Origin: Calothrix sp. PCC 6303
GTDB taxonomy: Bacteria; Cyanobacteriota; Cyanobacteriia; Cyanobacteriales; Nostocaceae
DNA: 64,000 nt
NCBI RefSeq assembly: GCF_000317435.1
Contig: NC_019751.1
Location: 4,154,001 to 4,218,000, forward strand
Direction: 5' to 3'
Shown here: piece by piece, positions 58,093 to 64,000 of the stretch
How positions within the stretch are numbered: position 1 is the first letter of the stretch
Layout: each line of letters opens with the position of its first letter
Made by a program: the position numbers and the translations under genes
The notes under the pieces: generated by a model
Told to the model about the DNA's origin: nothing
Databases searched by the model: none
The model's input: only the letters and a program-made list of their open reading frames with translations

Positions 58093-58282
58093 CCCCTGTT
58101 AAGTGGCTACGCAAAATTAAATATTATATATTGTCATTGCGTAAAGCCTAACGGCATACAAGAAACGCAAAGCGTGTCCGAAGGACTTGGAACGTAGACA
58201 GAGACTTCCCGCAGGGTAGCAATCCCAAAGGTTTGAGCGTTTCTGAATGTATGATTAATTTTGCACTACTACTTAACAGGGG
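58093..58282. mobile_element. MITE 4, copy B, with TA flanks
   Basis: CCCCTGTTAAGTGGCTACGC (58093 on) and its near complement ending CTTAACAGGGG (58282) are inverted ends, alike over about 29 bases with mismatches. TA lies on each outer side (58091-58092 and 58283-58284), as expected for IS630/Tc1-type insertion. The middle matches copy A. No coding capacity. The rest of 57810-58445 holds no gene. Confidence 0.87.
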
Positions 58283-58445
58283 TAGTCTATACGGTGAGCG
58301 ATCGCTCTTTTATAATATCCCACTGAATTATTTTCAAAAGCCACTCACTGCCAAATACAATAAAAATCTTTGCGATCGCTAGACTGGGAAAAAGCTGATA
58401 TTCTAAGATTCATGTTCCAAGCAGTGTGAGGAGTCGTCACGTAAA

Positions 58446-59465
58446 ATGGGAATCCATCTACCAGAAGCGATCGCAGTTGGTCAGTATTTAGTCACCCAAC
58501 GCCTAAAAGGACGTAAACGCTTCCCTCTAATTTTGATGTTGGAACCACTATTCCGCTGCAACCTTGCTTGTTCTGGTTGCGGAAAAATCCAACATGCACC
58601 CGAAATTCTTAAACAAAATCTTACCCCCGAACAATGTTTTGCCGCAGTTGAAGAATGTGGCGCTCCCATAGTTTCTATCCCCGGTGGGGAACCTTTGATG
58701 CACCCACAAATAGACGAAATTGTCAAGGGCTTAATTGCTCGGAAAAAGTTTATTTATCTCTGCACCAACGGCTTATTGTTAGAAAAAAGCTTAGACAAGT
58801 TTCAGGCATCCCAATATTTTAGTTTCAGCGTTCATCTTGATGGGTTACGGGATTGGCACGATACCTGTGTAGATAGAAGAGGTGTGTTTGATACCGCTGT
58901 CAAAGCTATTAAAGCCGCTAAAGCACGAGGTTTTCGCGTTGCTACTAATACCACTATATTTCAAGGTGCTAATCCCCAACAGATGCAGGAATTCTTTGAT
59001 TTCCTCAGTGATTTGGGCGTAGATGGGATGACCATTTCCCCAGGATACAGTTACGAATGGGCACCAGATCAAGATCATTTTCTCAAACGTGAACAAACAC
59101 GCGCTCTCTTCCGTGAAATTCTTGCACCATTTAGAGCAGGTGACAAAAAGTGGAATTTTGCTAACAGTCCCCTATTTTTAGATTTCCTCACCGGAGAACA
59201 AGATTATGAATGCACTCCTTGGGGAAGTCCAAGTTACAGTGTTTTAGGTTGGCAGAAACCCTGTTATTTATTAAATGAAGGACATTACAACAGCTTCCAA
59301 GAATTATTAGATCATACCAACTGGAATAATTACGGACGTGCTAGCGGAAATCCCAAATGTGCTGATTGTATGGTTCACTGTGGTTATGAACCCACCGCAG
59401 CAACAGAATCTATGCAACCTAGTAATATTGGGCGCTCAGTCATGGGATTATTAGGTATTGGCTAA
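58446..59465 (+). CDS. hpnH: Adenosyl-hopene transferase HpnH (radical SAM)
   Basis: HpnH adds adenosine to diploptene, the first step in making side-chain-extended hopanoids, which stiffen membranes. The radical SAM cluster motif is C38-x3-C42-x2-C45 (CNLACSGC). [12 protein letters not shown] precedes it and [23 protein letters not shown] and [12 protein letters not shown] follow, as in HpnH. The C-terminal [17 protein letters not shown] binds further cysteines. The 339-residue length is normal. No shc or other hopanoid gene is in the window. Confidence 0.94.
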   Translation: MGIHLPEAIAVGQYLVTQRLKGRKRFPLILMLEPLFRCNLACSGCGKIQHAPEILKQNLTPEQCFAAVEECGAPIVSIPGGEPLMHPQIDEIVKGLIARKKFIYLCTNGLLLEKSLDKFQASQYFSFSVHLDGLRDWHDTCVDRRGVFDTAVKAIKAAKARGFRVATNTTIFQGANPQQMQEFFDFLSDLGVDGMTISPGYSYEWAPDQDHFLKREQTRALFREILAPFRAGDKKWNFANSPLFLDFLTGEQDYECTPWGSPSYSVLGWQKPCYLLNEGHYNSFQELLDHTNWNNYGRASGNPKCADCMVHCGYEPTAATESMQPSNIGRSVMGLLGIG

Positions 59466-59534
59466 TTAATTGCGATCGCTTGTGTCAGTTAGAGGGGATT
59501 CTAAATCTCAAACGGTTTCTTTTCTTGAGCAAAG

Positions 59535-60830
59535 TTAAATTGGCAGAGTAATAATAAACTTGGTTCCCTCTCCTGACGCTGACAAACAATCTATCTGCCC
59601 ATCGTGTTTATCGATGATAATTTGTTGAGCGATGGCAAGCCCTAAACCTGTACCTTTATTTACACCTTTGGTTGTAAACAAGTTGTCAAATATACGTTGT
59701 TTGACTTCCTGGGTCATACCTATACCATTATCTGCAATGATAATTTGTACTGTTTGATCGGCAACCAGTGTTGTAATTCTAATTTGATTGGGATTAGCTG
59801 TAATATCCTCGAAGGTTTTACCTGAGTTAGAGTCGTCTAGAGCATCAATTGCATTTGCCAGAATATTCATAAATACTTGGTTTAATTGACCCGGAAAACA
59901 ATCAACTTGAGGTATATTTCCATACTCTGTAAAAACATCAATTGCTGGACGTAGTTCGTTTGCTTTCAGGCGATGTTTGAGGATTAAAATTGTACTATCA
60001 ATCCCTTCATGGATATTGAATGGCTGCTTATAATCTCGATCTGCCCGAGAAAAAGTCCGTAAACTGGTGCTGATAGTCTTAATGCGATCGCAAGCCATCA
60101 TCATGGAATCAATCATTTTAGGTAAGTCTTCTATAGAATAATCTAAATCAACTTCTTCCGCGTGATTGATAATTTCTTCACCGGGATTTGGTAAGCTTTC
60201 CTGATACAGTTTCAAATGATCAATAATATCACCGATATTTGGTTTTGCTTGTTTGAGAGTCGCAGCAATAAACCCAAGGGGATTATTCATTTCGTGAGCA
60301 ATCCCTGCCACCAAATTACCCAATGCGGACATTTTCTCGCTTTGAATCATCTGCAATTGAGTTTGCTGTAACTGCTGTAGAGATTCAGTCAACTCTGTGG
60401 TGCGTTCTTGCACTCGTTGTTCCAGGGTACGGGTAAGATGGGAAATTTTTAGATGTAGTTTTAATCTGGCAATAACCTCTTCCTGCTGAAAAGGTTTGGT
60501 AATATAATCAACAGCCCCAATTTCTAACCCTTTAACTTTATCCAAAGCATCAGATAAGGCTGTCATAAAAATAACTGGAATATGCTGAGTATTCAAGTTA
60601 GCTTTTAATCTCCGACAAGTTTCAAAACCATCAATACCAGGCATCATCACATCTAAGATAATTAAATCTGGATGAGCGTATTCCGCTTGTTCAATTGCTG
60701 ACTCTCCATCTGTTGCCATCAGTACTTTCCAACTATGTCCCTGGATGGCTTCTGACAGCACTTTCAAATTGTTAGGATTATCATCAACTACAAGAATAAA
60801 TATTGGTTTAACAACAACGCTTGCAATCAT
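59535..60830 (-). CDS. Response regulator-histidine kinase hybrid
   Basis: The 431-residue cytoplasmic protein has an N-terminal receiver domain (phosphorylated Asp D60 in [10 protein letters not shown]; Lys in ITKPF) at residues ~10-125. A coiled coil follows ([20 protein letters not shown]), then a HisKA H-box with H179 ([11 protein letters not shown]) and the ATPase with [10 protein letters not shown] and [12 protein letters not shown]. It overlaps the upstream CHASE2 kinase gene by four bases (ATGA), so the two are translationally coupled and probably form one phosphorelay. The input is unknown. Confidence 0.93.
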   Translation of the reverse strand: MIASVVVKPIFILVVDDNPNNLKVLSEAIQGHSWKVLMATDGESAIEQAEYAHPDLIILDVMMPGIDGFETCRRLKANLNTQHIPVIFMTALSDALDKVKGLEIGAVDYITKPFQQEEVIARLKLHLKISHLTRTLEQRVQERTTELTESLQQLQQTQLQMIQSEKMSALGNLVAGIAHEMNNPLGFIAATLKQAKPNIGDIIDHLKLYQESLPNPGEEIINHAEEVDLDYSIEDLPKMIDSMMMACDRIKTISTSLRTFSRADRDYKQPFNIHEGIDSTILILKHRLKANELRPAIDVFTEYGNIPQVDCFPGQLNQVFMNILANAIDALDDSNSGKTFEDITANPNQIRITTLVADQTVQIIIADNGIGMTQEVKQRIFDNLFTTKGVNKGTGLGLAIAQQIIIDKHDGQIDCLSASGEGTKFIITLPI

Positions 60831-63628
60831 TTTACTGTTTCCTCAGCCACTAAAGACTTGATAAAATTACGTATTTTTACAGTTTGAAAATTAATAGTAA
60901 GTTTAGTTAACTCAGCAGCAAAGGGAACAAGTTGCTTATTGTTCTCTATTTGGATTTTTAAGATTTCTTCAATAGTCGGGATATCTCCCATCATTGCCAA
61001 ATGATACAGTTGTTGTAAAATCTCTGGAGATGGCAGAACTAATTGATCATTGGCAGCAATTTGTTCCTTTTGTGTTGTGGGTTGCGGGGCAGGTTTTGTG
61101 TGAGATTCTGTGTAACTCCAGTCAACTTTTAGCAACGAACGTAATGCATCCAACAGTTCGGCTCTTTGAAGTGGTTTGGGTATAAAAGCTGCGGCACCTG
61201 CCTGTAAACTTTGTTGACGATTTTCTTCAAAGACATTGGCACTAGAAACAATAATTGGAATATTACTAGTTTGAGAATTCGCTTGTAAGTGAACCATAAA
61301 CTCAAATCCATCCATATTAGGCATGGCTAAATCGAGTAAAATCACGTCGGGTTTAACTTCGCTGGCTACTTGCAATCCCTGCTTACCATCAGCAGCTTCT
61401 TGAACCACACAACCTATTTCCTCCAACAAGCTAGTTAACATCAAACGATGATGATGCTCATCATCAACAATCAGAATCCTAGGTGCATTACCTTGAATGC
61501 CAATAATTTGCCCCTGCTTTGAAGGATTTTTTTCTAAATGCCAATCAGGGGAAAGTAGTGCCGGAACCGTCACATCTAGCCAAAAAACGCTACCTTCACC
61601 TGAGATACTTTGTACTTGAATTTGACTATCCATCAATACAGCTATTCTTTGACTGATGGTTAATCCTAAACCAGTACCTTCAGAACGCTGTCCCAGTTCA
61701 CCTACCTGTTCAAAAGGCAAAAATATTTTTTCTATATGCTCAGGTGACATTCCAACCCCTGTATCTTCTATTTGGAAGCGAAGTTTAGCAAGGGGGAATT
61801 GATTTGATTCTTGGATAGTTTCTAATAGCTCAACTTTAAAAGTGACAGCACCGCGATCAGTAAACTTAATCGCATTGCCAAGCAAATTAATTAAAACTTG
61901 TCGCAGTCGCTTTTCATCTGCTTCAATTGTGGTGGGTAAGCGATCGCTAATTAAGATTTTAAAGTCAATTCCTTTCTGTTGGGCACGAATCCCACAAATT
62001 TCTGTCACACCGTGTAAAAAAGTTGGCAAATGTAAGCTACTGTAAACTAATTCAAGTTTGCGGGCTTCAATTTTTGAAAGGTCAAGAATATCATTAATCA
62101 ACATTAACAGGTGGGAACCGCATTGATAGATAACGCTAACTCCTTCCTGATTTTTCTCAGTCAAGTTGGGAGAAGCTTCCAAAACTTGAGCAAAACCGAG
62201 TATCCCATTTAAGGGTGTACGTAGTTCGTGGCTCATATTAGCAAGAAACTCACTTTTAGCTTGATTGGCAGTATCGGCAGCTTGTTTTGCTTGTAGTAGT
62301 TCGTGAGTTCTTTCTTCCACCTTAGTTTCCAAGGTTTTGGAGTAATCTAACAGTAGCTCATTTGTAATTTCCAATACACGGTTTGCATATTCTAGTTGTT
62401 GTTGTTTGTAGACGTTGGTTGTTGCAATCACACTGCCAATAAATACAACCAAAGCTGGTATTACAGGAATTAGAACCCCATTCAAAAATATCCAATAGGA
62501 ACCCCCCACCAACGCCACACTCAGAGCCACAGTTGTCCAGAGAATCTTACCGCCAGGAATCTTATATTTAATCTTTATAGTAGCTAACCGCCAACTACCA
62601 GCAGAGCCAATAACAGACCAAGCAAAAATCCACAGCAATGAATGGATGCCATAAATGCCGCGAAGGTTTATTTTCTCCATTTTTGCCCCCCGTACCAATT
62701 GAAGAGCAATATTGGCATGTATAACCACACCGGGTGTTGCTTTTTGATCAGACGTGAAGGAGGAACTGAAAGGGGTACTAAAAAAGTCATTAGTACTAGA
62801 AGCAATAGAGCCTATAAGCACCATGCGATCGCGCATTAAATCTGCGGGTACTTTTCCTGCCAACACATCGCGCATGGAAACTTGACGAAATGCGGTTTCT
62901 GAACCATGCCAGTTGAGGAGAACTTGATAACCTCCAATATCATTATCACCATAACCAGCTTCTTGATCTTTTAGCGGTTCATAAATAGCCTTACCCAATC
63001 GAAACTTTTGCTGTTTTTCATTAACTGACTCTAAAGTAATCTTCTCAGCTTCAAGATATTTTAGCGCCACATGAGTTGCTAATCCCGCTTTAATTACACC
63101 TCCTTCCTTAACATCTTCAGCTGTCAGTAAGGCTCGACGCACATGGCGATCGCCATCTAACACCAAATCAGCTAATCCCACCTGGTTATTTTTTTTCAAT
63201 TCTGGCGGAGGATTGACCCGCTCACCAGTGATTTTCTCCACCCCAATTAAATTGGGAGTAGTGCGGAAAATTTGCACCAACTTCTCATATCCAGTTCCTT
63301 CTGGCAAATCACGATACAGATCTAAACCAATAGCGCGGGGTTGTTGAATTCGGATTTTTTGCAGTAGCTGTGCCAATGACCAATCTGGTACGGGCCATTT
63401 ACCCACTGATTGGATATCAGCTTCGTCGATAGTAACAATGACAATTTCATCAGCTATTTGTTGTTGCGATTTGAGTCGCACCCATTGATCGCGGAGTTTC
63501 CACTCAGGCAGATTAAAAAGTCCTAAAGATTGTCCCACAATTACTGTCAAAGCAACACTGGGAGTAATAATTAAAATGCTCTTAGTATTTTGAATAAAAT
63601 CTCGAATTTTCTGCCACATGCCGTGCAT
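60827..63628 (-). CDS. CHASE2-domain hybrid histidine kinase
   Basis: The 933-residue protein has an N-terminal helix, then a periplasmic CHASE2 sensor at about 40-320 ([35 protein letters not shown]), and three C-terminal membrane helices (330-405). A HisKA domain has H467 ([13 protein letters not shown]), the ATPase has EDTGVGMS and [12 protein letters not shown], and a receiver domain has D766 ([13 protein letters not shown]). A final ~100 residues follow. CHASE2 sensors bind unknown small ligands. It overlaps the next kinase gene by four bases, and the DUF928 gene precedes it. Confidence 0.93.
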   Translation of the reverse strand: MHGMWQKIRDFIQNTKSILIITPSVALTVIVGQSLGLFNLPEWKLRDQWVRLKSQQQIADEIVIVTIDEADIQSVGKWPVPDWSLAQLLQKIRIQQPRAIGLDLYRDLPEGTGYEKLVQIFRTTPNLIGVEKITGERVNPPPELKKNNQVGLADLVLDGDRHVRRALLTAEDVKEGGVIKAGLATHVALKYLEAEKITLESVNEKQQKFRLGKAIYEPLKDQEAGYGDNDIGGYQVLLNWHGSETAFRQVSMRDVLAGKVPADLMRDRMVLIGSIASSTNDFFSTPFSSSFTSDQKATPGVVIHANIALQLVRGAKMEKINLRGIYGIHSLLWIFAWSVIGSAGSWRLATIKIKYKIPGGKILWTTVALSVALVGGSYWIFLNGVLIPVIPALVVFIGSVIATTNVYKQQQLEYANRVLEITNELLLDYSKTLETKVEERTHELLQAKQAADTANQAKSEFLANMSHELRTPLNGILGFAQVLEASPNLTEKNQEGVSVIYQCGSHLLMLINDILDLSKIEARKLELVYSSLHLPTFLHGVTEICGIRAQQKGIDFKILISDRLPTTIEADEKRLRQVLINLLGNAIKFTDRGAVTFKVELLETIQESNQFPLAKLRFQIEDTGVGMSPEHIEKIFLPFEQVGELGQRSEGTGLGLTISQRIAVLMDSQIQVQSISGEGSVFWLDVTVPALLSPDWHLEKNPSKQGQIIGIQGNAPRILIVDDEHHHRLMLTSLLEEIGCVVQEAADGKQGLQVASEVKPDVILLDLAMPNMDGFEFMVHLQANSQTSNIPIIVSSANVFEENRQQSLQAGAAAFIPKPLQRAELLDALRSLLKVDWSYTESHTKPAPQPTTQKEQIAANDQLVLPSPEILQQLYHLAMMGDIPTIEEILKIQIENNKQLVPFAAELTKLTINFQTVKIRNFIKSLVAEETVK

Positions 63629-63691
63629 TTGATAGATATTGGTTAGTATTGGTGAAGAATTTTCCCACCAACATCTTTAATGAAATAAGTA

Positions 63692-63722
63692 TGTAGAGAC
63701 GTAGAAGTACTACGTTTCTACA
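63692..63722. repeat. Palindrome of the GTAGAGACGTAG family
   Basis: TGTAGAGACGTAG at 63692-63704 and CTACGTTTCTACA at 63710-63722 form a 13-bp stem with one mismatch (a G-T pair in RNA) and loop AAGTA. It lies between the DUF928 gene and the CHASE2 kinase gene. Confidence 0.8.
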
Positions 63723-63772
63723 AAAGTTTTGGATTTGATTTACAGCCTATTTAAAGCATTGCAAAAAATCAT

Positions 63773-64000
63773 CTAGTTTGTAGATGCGACTAGGGGAGCC
63801 GTGACAATCCCTTTCAAACTAACTGAGGAAAGAAGTTCTTCCCACTGTTTGATGAGAATCGGATTGTTAGGTTGGCTAGCATGAAGGGAAGCTAATGTTG
63901 CTACACAGTCGTACCACACGCTGTTTTTTCCCAAAGCCTCTGCTTGTTTGAGAGGATCTTGCTGTTGCATAGCTTTGCTCAACTCTGCACTGGGTTGGAT
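63773..64000 (-). CDS. DUF928 domain protein, C-terminal part (runs off the window)
   Basis: The open frame runs to the window edge. The visible 75 residues read QPSAELSKAMQQQDPLKQAE, then SVWYDCVATLASLHASQPNN and PILIKQWEELLSSVSLKGI, matching the end of the cyanobacterial DUF928 family (WYDAL.TL..L....P). DUF928 genes often stand before CHASE2 kinases in cyanobacteria, as here, so they may form a signalling unit. The N-terminus, with an expected signal peptide, is outside the window. Confidence 0.8.
   Translation of the reverse strand: MQPSAELSKAMQQQDPLKQAEALGKNSVWYDCVATLASLHASQPNNPILIKQWEELLSSVSLKGIVTAPLVASTN

Overview
The window is chromosomal DNA from a filamentous cyanobacterium, most likely a heterocyst-forming member of the Nostocales. 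The evidence is the frequent GCGATCGC (HIP1) octamer, a light-independent protochlorophyllide reductase locus (chlL and chlN with a DUF5331 gene between them), cyanobacterial families (DUF1822, DUF3153, DUF928, an SLH-OprB iron porin), and a small secreted protein whose C-terminus holds the RGSGR pentapeptide of the PatS/HetN/PatX morphogen group. No rRNA, tRNA or CRISPR array was seen.

Layout. 1-5.3 kb: housekeeping genes (gpsA end, rpsU, pth, tatA, obgE, mnmA, pdxH). 5.7-12.9 kb: AI-2E transporter, scpA, a sugar-nucleotide pyrophosphorylase, an IS66 remnant, then a PAP2-like gene, crtE and folD on the minus strand. 13-19.5 kb: lipoprotein, Nudix, DUF1822 and a 1421-residue two-partner-secretion exoprotein. 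19.7-24.2 kb: VOC protein, nuclease lipoprotein and the chlL-DUF5331-chlN cluster. 24.2-31.6 kb: a long intergenic stretch, cell-wall amidase, methyltransferase, two abutting MITEs, the patX-like gene, a TetR protein fused to a degenerate tyrosine-recombinase-like domain, and a desaturase. 31.7-43.4 kb: recN, a HAF-repeat surface protein, a small photosystem-type membrane protein, a HerA-like ATPase, two membrane glycosyltransferases, a flavoprotein and a TPR protein. 43.4-45.4 kb: toxin-antitoxin and hypothetical genes. 45.4-51.3 kb: tex, argB, TPR, DUF3153 and peptidoglycan-binding genes. 51.5-54.3 kb: a second, broken copy of the 3' end of pdxH, a candidate small RNA, the porin with a Fur-like box, and a PIN remnant. 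54.6-57.8 kb: a visibly GC-richer DUF4347 exoprotein lying between two direct copies of one ~190-bp MITE. 58.4-64 kb: hpnH and a CHASE2 histidine-kinase operon with a DUF928 gene.

Themes. Intergenic DNA is full of short repeats: a GTAGAGACGTAGC palindrome family, at least three MITE families with terminal inverted repeats, GC-rich low-complexity runs that have extended into recN and abut or enter the 3' end of mnmA, and repeats shared by distant loci. Three MITEs sit flush against a gene end and supply or overlap its stop codon.

The most interesting items are the patX-like gene with a TCCGGA (DIF-type) promoter element, the TetR-recombinase fusion just upstream of it, the MITE-bracketed DUF4347 island, and the pdxH relic beside a terminator-bearing candidate small RNA. 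All calls come from reading the sequence; no database search was run.
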